NCBI GenBank assembly: GCA_017433905.1
Contig: JAFRGI010000021.1
Coordinates: forward strand, 1-64,000
Source of the DNA: Ruminococcus sp.
GTDB taxonomy: Bacteria; Bacillota; Clostridia; Oscillospirales; Acutalibacteraceae
Direction of reading: 5' to 3'
Length of the DNA: 64,000 nucleotides
Numbering within the stretch: position 1 is the stretch's first letter; every line of letters begins with the position of its first letter. The position numbers and the translations under genes were made by a program. Positions 17,302 to 26,847 of this stretch are shown piece after piece. The notes under the pieces are model-generated. The model had not been told where the DNA came from. It searched no databases and saw nothing but the letters and a program-made list of their open reading frames with translations.

Positions 17302-18552
17302 ATGAATACAAATGCGTTTGAAACATACGAATCCGTTGTTCGCTCCTACTGCAGACACTTTCCGAAGGTATTTACCGAGGCAAAAGGCGCCGTCATCAAG
17401 GACGAGGACGGTCAGGAGTATATCGACTTTTTCTGTGGAGCAGGTGCGGTTAACTATGGTCACAATAACTCCTATATCAAGCAGAAGCTTGTCGATTACC
17501 TGACCACAGACGGCATCATTCATGCACTCGACATGTATACGGTTCCAAAGCGTGAATTTATTGAGACGCTTGAAGAAAAAATCATCAAACCCCGCGGTTT
17601 GAACTATAAGATTCAGTTTTGCGGTCCTACGGGAACCAACGGTGTAGAGGCGGCCATCAAGCTTGCCCGCAAGAACACGGGTAGAAGTAATATTTTTGCT
17701 TTTATGGGATGTTTCCATGGTATGACCCTCGGTGCGCTTTCTCTGACCTCCGAAATGTACGCCAGAAACGGCGCCGGAGCTTCTCTCAACGATGTGACAC
17801 ACATTCCTGCCCCGTACATGTTCGAGGGGCTCGATGTGATTGCATATATGCAGACGATGATTGATGACGACCACAGCGCGGTTTCTAAGCCGGCTGCCGT
17901 TGTGATGGAAACCTTGCAGGCAGAGGGCGGAATCCGTCCGTTCTCCGATCAGTTCCTGCGCGACGTTCGCGCCTTCTGCGATAAAAATGATATTTTGATG
18001 ATTGTTGACGATATCCAGGTTGGATGTTGCCGCTGCGGTACCTTCTTTTCTTTCGAAAGAGCGGGTATTCAGCCCGATATGGTGGTTATGTCCAAGTCCA
18101 TCGGTGGTATGGGCATGCCGCTCGCGATTGTGCTTCTCAAGGAGGAGCTCGATAAGTGGAAGCCCGGTGAGCATAACGGTACGTTCCGAGGTAACCAGCT
18201 CAGCTTTATTGCAGGTACAGCAAGCTTCGAATGGTTGCTCGAGAACAACGTAGAGGCGGAAACGCGTCGCAAAGGTGAGATTGTCCGCGAATACCTGACC
18301 AAGGAAATTCTTTCGCTTGACAGCCGTCTGGAACTGCGCGGAATGGGATTGATTTGGGGAATTGATTTCGGAAAAATCGACGCTTCGCTTACTGAAAACG
18401 TCATCGAGAAGTGCTTTGAACGCCACCTGATCTGCGAGTGTGCAGGCAGAAACGGTTCCGTGCTCAAAATCATGCCGCCCCTCGTCATTGAGGATGAGCT
18501 GCTGAAGCAGGGGCTCGATATTATTGCACAGACAACAAAAGAAACACTTTGA
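17302..18552 (+). CDS. ectB: Class III aminotransferase, diaminobutyrate-2-oxoglutarate transaminase-like (EctB)
   Basis: A 416-residue PLP enzyme with class III features: FFCGAGAVNYGHNN at the N-terminus, QFCGPTGTNGVEAAIKLARK, GCFHGMTLGALSLTS, the Asp-containing MIVDDIQVGCCRCG, and the PLP Lys in VVMSKSIGGMGMPLA. These match EctB, which turns aspartate semialdehyde into 2,4-diaminobutyrate. No ectA or ectC is present, so ectoine synthesis is not indicated locally. Diaminobutyrate for another product, or a different omega-amine substrate, remains possible. It lies 43 bases after the small MoaB-like gene and ends at a strong terminator. Confidence 0.85.
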   Translation: MNTNAFETYESVVRSYCRHFPKVFTEAKGAVIKDEDGQEYIDFFCGAGAVNYGHNNSYIKQKLVDYLTTDGIIHALDMYTVPKREFIETLEEKIIKPRGLNYKIQFCGPTGTNGVEAAIKLARKNTGRSNIFAFMGCFHGMTLGALSLTSEMYARNGAGASLNDVTHIPAPYMFEGLDVIAYMQTMIDDDHSAVSKPAAVVMETLQAEGGIRPFSDQFLRDVRAFCDKNDILMIVDDIQVGCCRCGTFFSFERAGIQPDMVVMSKSIGGMGMPLAIVLLKEELDKWKPGEHNGTFRGNQLSFIAGTASFEWLLENNVEAETRRKGEIVREYLTKEILSLDSRLELRGMGLIWGIDFGKIDASLTENVIEKCFERHLICECAGRNGSVLKIMPPLVIEDELLKQGLDIIAQTTKETL

Positions 18553-18555
18553 AAA

Positions 18556-18590
18556 AACCGCAGGGATGACCGTCGGTCATCCCTGCGGTT
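18556..18590. terminator. Bidirectional terminator between ectB and cobO
   Basis: A perfect 16-bp stem, AACCGCAGGGATGACC with its complement, closes on a 3-base loop. It is preceded by six A, giving a T tract for the minus-strand cobO transcript, and followed by TTAAATT on the plus strand. Confidence 0.88.
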
Positions 18591-18635
18591 TAAATTATAT
18601 TGTCGGGAAAAAGCATCTCTGATACCCGGGGGCAC

Positions 18636-19151
18636 TTAAAACTCAATGCCGATGCGCGCGGCAACACCGTGATCAAAAGGGTGTTTGATTTTTTTGAATT
18701 CCGTCACGTAGTCTGCTGCGTCGATAAAACGCTGAGGCGGTTTTCTGCCGGTCATCACAATCTCCAGACTGTTGGGGGCGTTGGAGATAAACTCAAATAC
18801 AGCGCTTCCGGCAAGCATACCCTCATGGATAACGTCGAATACCTCGTCAAGGATAATCATATCGTAGCGGTCGGAAAGCGTCATGGAAACGCTGCGGTCA
18901 AAGATACCGCGGAACATAACGCTTACCTGCTGGCGTTCATGTTCGTCCATATTATAGGTGTATTTCAGTTCCAGCGGACAGGAGCTCAGCGTCACGTTAT
19001 CAAACCTCTGCAAAGCTACGCGTTCCCCCGAATTTTCGGTTTTCATAAACTGCACGAACATCACGCGCATGTGGTTGCCTGCCGCGCGCAGCGCCATGCC
19101 CGCTGCAGCGGTGCTTTTTCCTTTTCCGTCGCCGTAGTAGGCGTGAATCAT
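18636..19151 (-). CDS. cobO: Cob(I)yrinic acid a,c-diamide adenosyltransferase (CobO/BtuR type)
   Basis: Adds the adenosyl group to the cobalt of corrinoids using ATP. 171 residues with the P-loop YYGDGKGKSTAAAG at the very start, VMFVQFMKT, the Walker-B-like MIILDEVFD, and VMTGRKPPQRFIDAADYVTE near the end, all diagnostic for this family. The ATG at 19151 is placed 7 bases after a GAGGAG site. The gene stands alone, so it may serve salvage of imported corrinoids. It has its own promoter at 19199-19227. Confidence 0.93.
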   Translation of the reverse strand: MIHAYYGDGKGKSTAAAGMALRAAGNHMRVMFVQFMKTENSGERVALQRFDNVTLSSCPLELKYTYNMDEHERQQVSVMFRGIFDRSVSMTLSDRYDMIILDEVFDVIHEGMLAGSAVFEFISNAPNSLEIVMTGRKPPQRFIDAADYVTEFKKIKHPFDHGVAARIGIEF

Positions 19152-19198
19152 CAAAATCACTCCTCAAAAGCATATTTTATCTAATAAAAAGTAATTTC

Positions 19199-19227
19199 AG
19201 TATATAGCTAATTCGAAGATTTGACAA
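19199..19227 (-). promoter_or_regulatory. SigA-type promoter of cobO
   Basis: On the minus strand, TTGTCA (19227-19222) and TATACT (19204-19199) with a 17-base spacer. The leader to the ATG at 19151 is about 40 nt, too short for a cobalamin riboswitch, and none is visible. Confidence 0.7.
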
Positions 19228-19309
19228 TACCGGCAATATAGCCAAAAATATTATCGTATATTTGTCGAAGTTTTATGTCTGAAAAATGCAGCTATTTTGC
19301 TGTAAAGTC

Positions 19310-19338
19310 TTGCAAAATAGCTTGAAATGCGTTATAAT
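19310..19338 (+). promoter_or_regulatory. Promoter of the S10 ribosomal cluster
   Basis: TTGCAA at 19310-19315 and consensus TATAAT at 19333-19338 with a 17-base spacer. The transcript would start near 19345, about 365 nt before rpsJ. Confidence 0.85.
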
Positions 19339-19344
19339 AACACA

Positions 19345-19546
19345 TGCGTGACTGCACACTGATATGCGATGAAGCGGGAGGTTGCGGCTGAAACAGGTCG
19401 GTTTTTCCGTGGAGTATGTCCGATTTTAAACCGGGCGATTACAATGAAACAGGAGTATACTGCGGCAAGTGGGTTGCTTTGCCATTGCTATGCTCTTTTT
19501 GCGTTCAGCTGACCGCCGATGAACTGAAGAGTGCGTCGGTTTTTTT
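19345..19546 (+). promoter_or_regulatory. Structured leader of the rpsJ (S10) operon
   Basis: A GC-rich leader of about 200 nt ending in an intrinsic terminator (separate entry), after which about 165 nt lead to rpsJ. The blocks GCGGGAGGTTGCGG, GGAGTATGTCCG, CCGGGCGA and AGGAGTATACTGCGG look to me like the conserved S10-operon leader seen upstream of rpsJ in other Firmicutes; that comparison is from memory. Autogenous control by a ribosomal protein through attenuation would fit. It could alternatively be an independent small RNA of about 200 nt. Together with the two promoters it accounts for the 560-base gap between cobO and rpsJ. Confidence 0.65.
19515..19546 (+). terminator. Candidate attenuator terminator in the rpsJ leader
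   Basis: CCGATG pairs with CGTCGG (one G-U pair), extended by ACT/AGT around a GAAG loop, and is followed by seven T. It lies between the only visible promoter and rpsJ, so read-through is needed to express the whole ribosomal cluster. Confidence 0.75.
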
Positions 19547-19711
19547 CATGCGGAGTGAGGAAACACCCGGGTGAGTTGCTGGAAGCTGAGCGCGATCAGC
19601 CCGCCTAACAAATGCCTGCGGCGTAACGCACCGAAGGCGACAACGTGCCGCGGGTTTGCCATATAACCCTATCGGCAGACCAAAGCACAAAAATTTTAAG
19701 GAGGCGACGAT

Positions 19712-20023
19712 ATGGCAGTCAAGGAAAAAATCAGGATAAGATTAAAGGGTTATGATCACTCTCTCGTTGATCAGAGCGCGGAGAGAATCGTTGCGACGGC
19801 AAAGCGTACAGGCGCCCGTGTTTCGGGTCCCGTGCCCCTTCCGACCGAGAAGCAGATTGTTACCATTTTGCGTGCGGTTCACAAGTATAAGGACAGCCGT
19901 GAGCAGTTCGAAATCAGAACCCACAAGCGTCTTATCGACATTTTAAGACCGTCCAATAAGACAGTCGAGGCTCTTATGAGCTTAGAGCTCCCTGCCGGCG
20001 TTGATATTGAGATTAAGCTGTAA
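19712..20023 (+). CDS. rpsJ: 30S ribosomal protein S10
   Basis: First gene of the S10-spc-alpha cluster. The 103 residues show the S10 hallmarks [38 protein letters not shown] and [12 protein letters not shown]10 sits in the 30S head and, as NusE, takes part in antitermination. The start follows TTAAGGAGGCGACG. No str operon (rpsL, rpsG, fusA, tuf) precedes it here, so the cluster has its own promoter and leader. Confidence 0.98.
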   Translation: MAVKEKIRIRLKGYDHSLVDQSAERIVATAKRTGARVSGPVPLPTEKQIVTILRAVHKYKDSREQFEIRTHKRLIDILRPSNKTVEALMSLELPAGVDIEIKL

Positions 20024-20117
20024 ATTGTCATTGGGTTTTATCAAAATATACCAACCTACAAGCAGACAGGGTCATGTTGGCTCAGCCAACCAATAACCTA
20101 CAAGGAGGATAAATTCT

Positions 20118-20750
20118 ATGCAGAAAGCAATCATCGGCAAGAAAATCGGCATGACACAGATTTTCGATGAAAAGGGAAGAGTTGTTCCCGTTACTGTTGT
20201 TGAGGCAGGTCCCTGCGTGGTCACCACCAAGAAAACAGTTGAAAACGACGGCTACGCGTCCGTACAGCTCGGTTTTGGCGATCTCAAGCCCCACAAGGTA
20301 AACAAGCCTATGAAGGGTTTCTTCGACAAAAACGGCGTAGCGCCCAAGAAGATTCTCAAAGAGTTCCGCTTTGAGGATACCGAAGCTTATGAAATCGGTC
20401 AGCTCGTCAAGGCGGATGTCTTCACCCCCGGCGACAAGATTGACGTAACCGGCAAGAGCAAGGGTAAAGGTACCGCGGGCGTCATCAAGAGATGGAACTT
20501 CCACCGTCTCAAGGAAAGCCACGGCACAGGTCCCTGCGTTCGTCACGGCGGTTCAATCGGCGCCTGTTCCTCTCCCTCCCGTGTTTGGAAGGGCAAGAAG
20601 ATGGCAGGTCACCTCGGTGCGGAGCAGGTAACGGTTCAGAACCTCACGGTCGTTAAGGTTGATGCCGAAAATAACCTCATCGCCGTTAAGGGCGCCGTAC
20701 CCGGTCCCAACAAGGGAATCGTTGTTCTCAAAGATTCTGTGAAGGCGTAA
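20118..20750 (+). CDS. rplC: 50S ribosomal protein L3
   Basis: 210 residues starting [19 protein letters not shown], with [19 protein letters not shown] and [13 protein letters not shown]. This is the early 23S assembly protein whose loop reaches the peptidyl transferase centre. The site is CAAGGAGGATAAATTCT. The 94-base gap after rpsJ contains only a small GTTGGC/GCCAAC hairpin. Confidence 0.98.
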   Translation: MQKAIIGKKIGMTQIFDEKGRVVPVTVVEAGPCVVTTKKTVENDGYASVQLGFGDLKPHKVNKPMKGFFDKNGVAPKKILKEFRFEDTEAYEIGQLVKADVFTPGDKIDVTGKSKGKGTAGVIKRWNFHRLKESHGTGPCVRHGGSIGACSSPSRVWKGKKMAGHLGAEQVTVQNLTVVKVDAENNLIAVKGAVPGPNKGIVVLKDSVKA

Positions 20751-20767
20751 AGGAAGGGGGATTATAA

Positions 20768-21391
20768 ATGCCAAGTATTACAGTAGTCAATATGGAAGGC
20801 AGCAGCGTCGGTACAATCGACCTCGCCGAGTCCGTATTCGGTATTGAGCCCAACGCCGCTGTTATGCATCAGATGGTAGTCAACTACCTCGCCGCGCAGC
20901 GTCAGGGCACACAGTCCGCTCTGACCAGAGCGGAGGTTTCCGGCGGCGGCAAAAAGCCCTGGAGACAAAAAGGCACAGGCCGCGCCAGACAGGGCTCTAC
21001 AAGAGCACCTCAGTGGACACACGGCGGCGTTGTGTTTGCTCCCAAGCCCAGAAGCTATCGCTTCACAGTCAACAAGAAGGTCAGACGTCTTGCAATGAAG
21101 TCCGCTTTCTCGTCTAAGGCGCAGGGGAACAATATCATCGTGGTGGATGCAATCGCCATGGATGAGTACAAGACGAAGAAAATCGCTGCCATGCTTACAG
21201 CCGTCGGCGCAGAGAAGAAAACGCTTATCGTTCTTCCCGCGGTTGACAGCAAAGTTATCAAATCCGCTTCGAACATCCCCGGCGTTAAGACAGCGCAGGT
21301 CAACGAGCTGAATGTTTACGATATTCTCAACGCTGACAAGCTTGTCCTCGTCAAGGACGCGGTAAGCAAGATCGAGGAGGTATACGCATGA
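20768..21391 (+). CDS. rplD: 50S ribosomal protein L4
   Basis: 207 residues. The extended loop [20 protein letters not shown] and [17 protein letters not shown] are diagnostic. L4 lines the exit tunnel and in E. coli represses its own S10 operon, which makes it a natural candidate ligand for the attenuated leader upstream (inference). Its stop overlaps the rplW start (ATGA). Confidence 0.98.
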   Translation: MPSITVVNMEGSSVGTIDLAESVFGIEPNAAVMHQMVVNYLAAQRQGTQSALTRAEVSGGGKKPWRQKGTGRARQGSTRAPQWTHGGVVFAPKPRSYRFTVNKKVRRLAMKSAFSSKAQGNNIIVVDAIAMDEYKTKKIAAMLTAVGAEKKTLIVLPAVDSKVIKSASNIPGVKTAQVNELNVYDILNADKLVLVKDAVSKIEEVYA

Positions 21392-21681
21392 TCGCTCACG
21401 ATATTATTGTACGCCCGATCATCACGGAAAAGAGCATGCTCGGCGCGGTAAACAAGGTATATACCTTTGAAGTTGCAAAGACAGCGAACAAAATTGAAAT
21501 CGCGAAGGCATGCGAGGCGGTCTTTAAGGTGAAGGTAGCCAAGGTTAACACCGTTTCCGTTCGCGGCAGATTCCGCCGTCAGGGCAGAAACAACGGTGGT
21601 TATACCAAGAGCTGGAAAAAAGCTATCATCACCCTGACCGAGGACAGCAAGCCTATCGAATTTTTTGAAGGCATGATGTGA
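21388..21681 (+). CDS. rplW: 50S ribosomal protein L23
   Basis: 97 residues with [32 protein letters not shown] and [17 protein letters not shown]23 forms the docking site for trigger factor and SRP at the tunnel exit. Its start overlaps the rplD stop by four bases (ATGA). It is followed by an unusually long 162-base gap before rplB. Confidence 0.97.
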   Translation: MIAHDIIVRPIITEKSMLGAVNKVYTFEVAKTANKIEIAKACEAVFKVKVAKVNTVSVRGRFRRQGRNNGGYTKSWKKAIITLTEDSKPIEFFEGMM

Positions 21682-21784
21682 TTTTGCAGACCGGGTCTTC
21701 GGGCGGCATGCTCCGAGAAACACAACGGGCGTGTGCGGCACCGGTCGACAGAAAGCGCTGCGTACAGCGTCGGGTTTGCAAAAT
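21681..21784 (+). ncRNA. Candidate structured intercistronic RNA between rplW and rplB
   Basis: A closing stem pairs ATTTTGC (21681-21687) with GCAAAAT (21778-21784). Inside, GACCGG (21689-21694) pairs with CCGGTC (21741-21746), and CGCTG (21756-21760) pairs with CAGCG (21765-21769) around CGTA. This makes a plausible three-way-junction domain. Most neighbouring gaps in the S10/spc part of the cluster are 10-20 bases. No protein can be read here. Function unknown; control of rplB or an RNA-processing site is possible. Confidence 0.45.
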
Positions 21785-21843
21785 GCAAGTAGTTATGGGA
21801 AACGCCATTTCCCGCAAAACCATCATGAGGAGAGTGAAAACTA

Positions 21844-22677
21844 ATGGCAATTAAGGTTTTTAAGCCGACAATCAACTCCAGAAGAAATATGTCGGTTATT
21901 GATTATTCAGGACTTTCAAAGGTTGCCCCCCAGAAGAGCTTACTTGCTCCCCTTAATAAAAAGGCAGGACGTAACAGCTACGGCAGAATCACCGTTCGTC
22001 ACAGAGGCGGCGGCAACAGAAGAAAGTACCGTATCATCGACTTCAAGCGCAACAAGTTTGACGTCGAGGCAATCGTAAAGACAATTGAGTACGATCCCAA
22101 CCGTTCCGCGTTTATTGCGCTGATCGAGTACACGGACGGCGAGAAGGCTTATATCCTTGCTCCCGAGGGTCTCAAGGTAGGCTACAAGGTCGTTTCCGGC
22201 CCCAACGCCGATATCAAAATCGGCAATGCGCTGCCCCTGACCGCGATCCCCGTCGGTACGTTCGTACACAACATTGAGCTTTATCCCGGCAGAGGTGCTC
22301 AGCTTGCCCGTTCCGCCGGCAACATGGCTCAGCTCATGGCAAGAGAAAACGGCTACGCGCTGCTCAGACTGCCTTCCAACGAGTTGAGAAACGTACCTGA
22401 GAGCTGTATGGCGACCATCGGTCAGGTTTCCAATCCCGACCATTTCAACGTGAAGATCGGTAAAGCGGGCAGAAAGAGAAATATGGGCTGGCGTCCTACC
22501 GTCCGCGGTTCCGTTATGAACCCGAACGACCACCCGCACGGCGGTGGTGAGGGTAAATCACCTGTCGGTCGTCCCGGACCTGTTACCCCGTGGGGTAAGC
22601 CCGCTCTCGGTTACAAGACACGTAAGCACAACAAGCAGAGCGATAAACTGATCGTTCGCAGAAGAAACGGCAAGTAA
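21844..22677 (+). CDS. rplB: 50S ribosomal protein L2
   Basis: 277 residues. Diagnostic motifs are the N-terminal [39 protein letters not shown], and the C-terminal [20 protein letters not shown] with the conserved His of the peptidyl transferase region. The start follows ATGAGGAGAGTGAAAACTA. It is the first gene after the structured intercistronic stretch. Confidence 0.98.
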   Translation: MAIKVFKPTINSRRNMSVIDYSGLSKVAPQKSLLAPLNKKAGRNSYGRITVRHRGGGNRRKYRIIDFKRNKFDVEAIVKTIEYDPNRSAFIALIEYTDGEKAYILAPEGLKVGYKVVSGPNADIKIGNALPLTAIPVGTFVHNIELYPGRGAQLARSAGNMAQLMARENGYALLRLPSNELRNVPESCMATIGQVSNPDHFNVKIGKAGRKRNMGWRPTVRGSVMNPNDHPHGGGEGKSPVGRPGPVTPWGKPALGYKTRKHNKQSDKLIVRRRNGK

Positions 22678-22697
22678 GGCGAGAAAGGAGCTAAACA

Positions 22698-22970
22698 ATG
22701 AGTAGAAGTACGAAAAAAGGTCCTTTTGTCCAGCCTGTACTGCTCAAAAGAGTCCTTGAAATGAACGAAAAGGGCGAAAAGAGAATTCTCAAGACATGGT
22801 CGAGAAGTTCCACTATTTTCCCTGAATTCGTCGGTCATACATTTGCGGTTCATGACGGCCGCAAGCACGTTCCGGTATATGTCACCGAGGATATGGTCGG
22901 TCACAAGCTTGGTGAGTTTGCGCCCACAAGAACATTTAAGGGTCACGCCGGTTCCAAGACCAGCAAATAA
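22698..22970 (+). CDS. rpsS: 30S ribosomal protein S19
   Basis: 90 residues with [38 protein letters not shown] and [18 protein letters not shown]. It contacts tRNA and S13 in the 30S head. The gap to rplB is 20 bases, with GAGAAAGGAGCT before the ATG. Confidence 0.98.
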   Translation: MSRSTKKGPFVQPVLLKRVLEMNEKGEKRILKTWSRSSTIFPEFVGHTFAVHDGRKHVPVYVTEDMVGHKLGEFAPTRTFKGHAGSKTSK

Positions 22971-22990
22971 GCGGAAGGAGAGTTTTGCAA

Positions 22991-23329
22991 ATGGAAGCTA
23001 AGGCAATTGCGAAGTTTGTTCGCGTTTCACCCCGCAAGGTTGGCGTTGTTCTGGATTTGATCAGAGGCAAGGACGTCAGATATGCGGAGGCCGTTCTCAA
23101 GCACACTCCCAAAGCCGCTTGCGAGCCGCTCCTGAAGCTGCTCAAGTCAGCTATGGCAAATGCTGAGAACAATCATGACATGGATGTATCCAGGCTCTAC
23201 GTTGCCGCGTGCAATGCAACGGCAGGCCCCATCCTTAAAAGAATTCGTCCCAGAGCACAGGGCAGAGCGTTCCGTATTAACAAGAGAACTTCTCACATCA
23301 CCCTCGTACTCAAGGAAAAAGAAGATTAA
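22991..23329 (+). CDS. rplV: 50S ribosomal protein L22
   Basis: 112 residues with [20 protein letters not shown] and the tunnel-lining hairpin end [20 protein letters not shown]. The ATG at 22991 was chosen over a TTG six bases earlier because the AAGGAGAG site is better spaced and the family begins with MEAKA-like sequence. Confidence 0.97.
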   Translation: MEAKAIAKFVRVSPRKVGVVLDLIRGKDVRYAEAVLKHTPKAACEPLLKLLKSAMANAENNHDMDVSRLYVAACNATAGPILKRIRPRAQGRAFRINKRTSHITLVLKEKED

Positions 23330-23344
23330 GGGGAGGTTTAGATT

Positions 23345-24031
23345 ATGGGTCAAAAAGTAAATCCGCACGGACTGCGCGTGGGCGTCATTAAGGATTGGGA
23401 TTCCCGCTGGTTCGCCAGCAAGAAGGACTTCGGCGCAACGCTCGCCGAGGACTACAAACTCCGTTCGACGCTCAAAAAGCAGCTCTATAGCTTTGGTATA
23501 TCCAAAATTGAAATTGAGAGAGACGGCAAAAAGGTCAGAATCAGTATTCACACTGCCAAGCCCGGTCTTGTTATCGGTAAGGGCGGCTCGGAGATCGAAA
23601 AGCTCAAGGCACAGTGCGAGAAAATGCTGAACAAGCCCGTTGCCATCAACATTGTTGAGGTAAAGGCTCCCGAGCTGGACGCCCAGCTCACTGCCGAGAG
23701 TATCGCTCAGCAGCTCGAAAAGAGAATTTCCTTCCGCCGCGCTATGAAGCAGAGCATCGGCAACGCTATGCGCAGAGGTGCGAAGGGTATCAAGATCATG
23801 TGCTCCGGTCGTCTCGGCGGTGCAGAAATCGCGCGCAGCGAGCAGTATCATGAGGGCACCATTCCGCTTCAGACACTCCGTGCCGACATCGACTACGGCT
23901 TTGCTGAGGCGAACACCACCTACGGTAAGGTCGGTGTAAAGGTTTGGCTGTACAAGGGTGAGGTTCTCAACATCAGCGAGGAGAAGCCCAGAAGACGTCC
24001 CCGCAGAGACAGAGAAGGAGGCAGAAAATAA
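23345..24031 (+). CDS. rpsC: 30S ribosomal protein S3
   Basis: 228 residues starting [19 protein letters not shown], with a KH domain ([14 protein letters not shown]) and the MGQxAxxG-like C-terminal [20 protein letters not shown] region (seen here as IDYGFAEA). It forms part of the mRNA entry helicase. Its stop and the rplP ATG overlap by one base (TAATG). Confidence 0.97.
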   Translation: MGQKVNPHGLRVGVIKDWDSRWFASKKDFGATLAEDYKLRSTLKKQLYSFGISKIEIERDGKKVRISIHTAKPGLVIGKGGSEIEKLKAQCEKMLNKPVAINIVEVKAPELDAQLTAESIAQQLEKRISFRRAMKQSIGNAMRRGAKGIKIMCSGRLGGAEIARSEQYHEGTIPLQTLRADIDYGFAEANTTYGKVGVKVWLYKGEVLNISEEKPRRRPRRDREGGRK

Positions 24032-24450
24032 TGTTAATGCCTAAAAGAGTGAAATACAGAAGAGTGCACCGCGGTCGTATGACCGGTAAGGCTCTTCGCG
24101 GCAATACCATTACCTACGGTGAGTACGGACTCATGGCTTGCGAGCCTGGTTGGATTACCGCCAACCAGATCGAAGCCGCGCGTATCGCGATGACCCGTTA
24201 CTGCAAGCGTTTTGGTAAAGTATGGATCAAGATTTTCCCCGATAAGCCCGTTACCGCGCGCCCCGCTGAAACCCGAATGGGTAAAGGTAAAGGTAATGTC
24301 GAGTACTGGGTAGCGGTTGTGAAGCCCCAGAGAATTATGTTCGAGCTTGCGGGAGTGGACGAAGAGATTGCAAGAGAGGCGCTTCGCCTTGCTTCGCACA
24401 AGCTTCCCGTCAAGTGCAAGTTCGTCAAGAAAGAGGAGGGTGAGCAGTAA
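24031..24450 (+). CDS. rplP: 50S ribosomal protein L16
   Basis: 139 residues beginning [17 protein letters not shown], with [20 protein letters not shown] and the C-terminal [17 protein letters not shown]. It binds near the A site. One-base overlaps with rpsC before and rpmC after indicate translational coupling. Confidence 0.98.
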   Translation: MLMPKRVKYRRVHRGRMTGKALRGNTITYGEYGLMACEPGWITANQIEAARIAMTRYCKRFGKVWIKIFPDKPVTARPAETRMGKGKGNVEYWVAVVKPQRIMFELAGVDEEIAREALRLASHKLPVKCKFVKKEEGEQ

Positions 24451-24650
24451 TGAAAGCATCAGAACTCAGAGAACTTTCCGTTGAAGAGCTTCAGACAAAG
24501 CTCACGGAGCTCAAGGAAGAGCTCTTCAACCTTCGTTTCCAGCTCGCTGTCAATCAGCTCGAAAATTCATCAAGAATCGGCGCCGTCAAGAAGGATATCG
24601 CGAGAGTGTCCACCGTTCTTCGTCAGCGTGAGCTTGGCATGGAAGCTTAA
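24450..24650 (+). CDS. rpmC: 50S ribosomal protein L29
   Basis: 66 residues forming the two long helices of L29 ([20 protein letters not shown], then [20 protein letters not shown]). It lies by the tunnel exit beside L23. Its start overlaps the rplP stop by one base. Confidence 0.97.
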   Translation: MKASELRELSVEELQTKLTELKEELFNLRFQLAVNQLENSSRIGAVKKDIARVSTVLRQRELGMEA

Positions 24651-24668
24651 TGAGAGGAGGACGTTACA

Positions 24669-24926
24669 GTGAGTGAAAGAAATTTGAGAAAGACCGTTAT
24701 CGGCAAGGTCGTGTCTGATAAAATGGACAAAACCATCGTTGTTGCGGTTGAGGACAGCGTAAAGCACAAGCTTTACAACAAGATTGTCAAGAGAACTGTT
24801 CGCTTTAAGGCGCACGATGAGGAAAATGCGTGCGGCATTGGCGACAGAGTAAAGATTATGGAGACCCGTCCTCTTTCCAAGGATAAGAGATGGAGACTCG
24901 TCGAGATTATTGAGAAGGCTAAATAA
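24669..24926 (+). CDS. rpsQ: 30S ribosomal protein S17
   Basis: 85 residues with [20 protein letters not shown] and [20 protein letters not shown], an OB fold that nucleates 16S folding. It begins at a GTG, well placed after GAGAGGAGGACG. Confidence 0.97.
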   Translation: MSERNLRKTVIGKVVSDKMDKTIVVAVEDSVKHKLYNKIVKRTVRFKAHDEENACGIGDRVKIMETRPLSKDKRWRLVEIIEKAK

Positions 24927-24965
24927 GTTTATTTTAGCGACCTAGAATTAAAGGAGGAATCGACT

Positions 24966-25334
24966 GTGATTCAGCAGCAAACTATCCTCAAGGTTGCCGA
25001 CAACACCGGCGCAAAGGAACTTATGTGCATTCGTGTACTCGGCGGTACCGGCAGGAGATATGCCAATATTGGCGATGTTATCGTTGCCTCGGTCAAAAAA
25101 GCAGCGCCCGGCGGCGTTGTTAAGAAGGGCGACGTTGTCAGAGCTGTGGTTGTGCGCTCCGCAAAGGGCGTCAGACGCGAGGACGGAACATATATCCGCT
25201 TCGATGAAAACGCAGCAGTTGTGATTAAAGAAGATAAGAACCCCCGCGGTACTCGTATCTTCGGACCCGTTGCGAGAGAACTTCGTGATAAGGATTTCAT
25301 GAAGATTTTATCCCTCGCTCCGGAAGTACTTTAA
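24966..25334 (+). CDS. rplN: 50S ribosomal protein L14
   Basis: 122 residues with the L14 signature [35 protein letters not shown], and the end [23 protein letters not shown] start after AAAGGAGGAATCGACT. L14 forms the RsfS and inter-subunit contact surface. Confidence 0.98.
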   Translation: MIQQQTILKVADNTGAKELMCIRVLGGTGRRYANIGDVIVASVKKAAPGGVVKKGDVVRAVVVRSAKGVRREDGTYIRFDENAAVVIKEDKNPRGTRIFGPVARELRDKDFMKILSLAPEVL

Positions 25335-25349
25335 TGGAGGTGTCACGCA

Positions 25350-25667
25350 ATGAGTAAGGTTCATGTAAAAACAGGCGACACCGTTATTGTGATCAGCGGT
25401 AAAGACAAGGGCAAAAAGGGTCAGGTTATGGCCGTCAGCCCCAAGGAAGGCAAGGTTATCGTAGAGAAGGTCAACATGGTTTCCAAGCACGTTAAGCCTC
25501 GCAAAATGGGCGAAGCAGGCGGAATTATCAAGGCTGAGGGTGCGATGTACGCTTCCAAGGTACAGATTTTGTGCCCCCGCTGCAAAAAGCCCACCAGAGT
25601 TGCTCACAAGATCTATGACGACGGCTCCAAGGGCAGAGTTTGCGCCAAGTGCGGCGAAGCGCTTTAA
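25350..25667 (+). CDS. rplX: 50S ribosomal protein L24
   Basis: 105 residues with a KOW motif near the start (KTGDTVIVISGKDKGKKGQV) and VNMVSKHVKPRKMGEAGGII. The tail contains two CxxC pairs (CPRCKK and CAKCGE), so it is a zinc-binding-type L24. L24 initiates 50S assembly. Confidence 0.97.
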   Translation: MSKVHVKTGDTVIVISGKDKGKKGQVMAVSPKEGKVIVEKVNMVSKHVKPRKMGEAGGIIKAEGAMYASKVQILCPRCKKPTRVAHKIYDDGSKGRVCAKCGEAL

Positions 25668-25682
25668 GGAGGAAAGTAAGAA

Positions 25683-26222
25683 ATGGCAAGACTGAAAGAT
25701 TTATATGTAAAAGAAGTTGCACCTGCTCTTATGAACAAGTTCTCCTACAAGAGCACTATGCAGATTCCGAAGCTTGACAAGATCGTAATCAACGTCGGCG
25801 CGGGCGAAGCAAGAGAGAATTCCAAGGCGATTGACGCTATCAGTTCCGATCTCGCGGCGATCACCGGTCAGAAGCCCCTCGTTTGCCACGCGAGAAAGTC
25901 CGTTGCGAACTTTAAGCTCAGAGAAGGTATGCCCATCGGCGTGAAGGTTACGCTCAGAGGCGAGAGAATGTACGAGTTTCTCGACCGCTTCTTCAATGTC
26001 GCTCTCCCCAGAGTTCGCGACTTCAGAGGTATCAATCCCAACTCCTTCGATGGACGCGGCAACTATAACATGGGTCTCAGAGAGCAGCTGATCTTTCCTG
26101 AGATCGACTATGACAAGATTGACAAGGTTCGCGGCATGGACATCTGCTTTGTTACCACCGCAACCACAGACGAAGAGGCACGCGAGCTTCTGACGCTTAT
26201 GGGCGCGCCGTTTTCAAAGTAA
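25683..26222 (+). CDS. rplE: 50S ribosomal protein L5
   Basis: 179 residues with [38 protein letters not shown] and [20 protein letters not shown]. It binds 5S rRNA and contacts P-site tRNA. Preceded by TTTAAGGAGGAAAGTAAGA. Confidence 0.98.
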   Translation: MARLKDLYVKEVAPALMNKFSYKSTMQIPKLDKIVINVGAGEARENSKAIDAISSDLAAITGQKPLVCHARKSVANFKLREGMPIGVKVTLRGERMYEFLDRFFNVALPRVRDFRGINPNSFDGRGNYNMGLREQLIFPEIDYDKIDKVRGMDICFVTTATTDEEARELLTLMGAPFSK

Positions 26223-26234
26223 GGAGGGATTGTT

Positions 26235-26420
26235 GTGGCTAAAACATCAATGAAAGTGAAGCAACAGAGAAAGCAGAAATTCTCCACCAGAGAATATACA
26301 AGATGCAGTATCTGCGGTAGACCACACGCCTACCTCCGCAAATATGGTATTTGTCGTATTTGCTTCCGTGAGCTCGCTTACAAGGGCGAAATCCCGGGCG
26401 TAAAGAAAGCAAGCTGGTAA
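26235..26420 (+). CDS. rpsZ: 30S ribosomal protein S14, zinc-binding type Z
   Basis: 61 residues, the short form with two CxxC knuckles (CSICG and CRIC) and the end [14 protein letters not shown]. Gram-positive clusters usually carry this zinc form; a zinc-independent paralogue often lies elsewhere, but none is in this window. GTG start after AAGGAGGGATTGTT. Confidence 0.97.
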   Translation: MAKTSMKVKQQRKQKFSTREYTRCSICGRPHAYLRKYGICRICFRELAYKGEIPGVKKASW

Positions 26421-26434
26421 GGAGGAATAAGGTA

Positions 26435-26833
26435 ATGCAGATTACAGATACAATAGCTGATTTACTGACCCGCATCCGCAACGCGAACGCGGCGAAGCAC
26501 GATTCTGTTGAGATCCCCGCATCAAACCTCAAAAAGTCCATTTGTCAGATCCTTGCGGATGAGGGATACATTCGGAGTTTCACAGTAATCGAAGACGGCA
26601 AGCAGGGCATTATCAAGGTTACGCTCAAGTACCTTGAGGGCAAAAGACCCGTTATCACAGGTCTGCGCCGCGTTTCAAAGCCCGGCCTGCGTATTTACAG
26701 TAATGCAGAGGATATGCCCAAGGTAATGAAGGGTCTGGGCGTTGCGATTATCTCCACCTCAAAGGGTGTTATGACCGATCGCGAGGCAAGACGTCAGCAC
26801 GTTGGCGGCGAGGTTCTCGCTTACATTTGGTAA
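26435..26833 (+). CDS. rpsH: 30S ribosomal protein S8
   Basis: 132 residues with [40 protein letters not shown] and [21 protein letters not shown]8 is a 16S helix 21 binder and, in E. coli, the translational repressor of the spc operon. Confidence 0.98.
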   Translation: MQITDTIADLLTRIRNANAAKHDSVEIPASNLKKSICQILADEGYIRSFTVIEDGKQGIIKVTLKYLEGKRPVITGLRRVSKPGLRIYSNAEDMPKVMKGLGVAIISTSKGVMTDREARRQHVGGEVLAYIW

Positions 26834-26847
26834 GAGGAGGTGCGATC

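Noticed and set aside
19505..19690. 61-codon minus-strand frame in the rpsJ leader
   Set aside because: It overlaps the attenuator hairpin and has no ribosome binding site.
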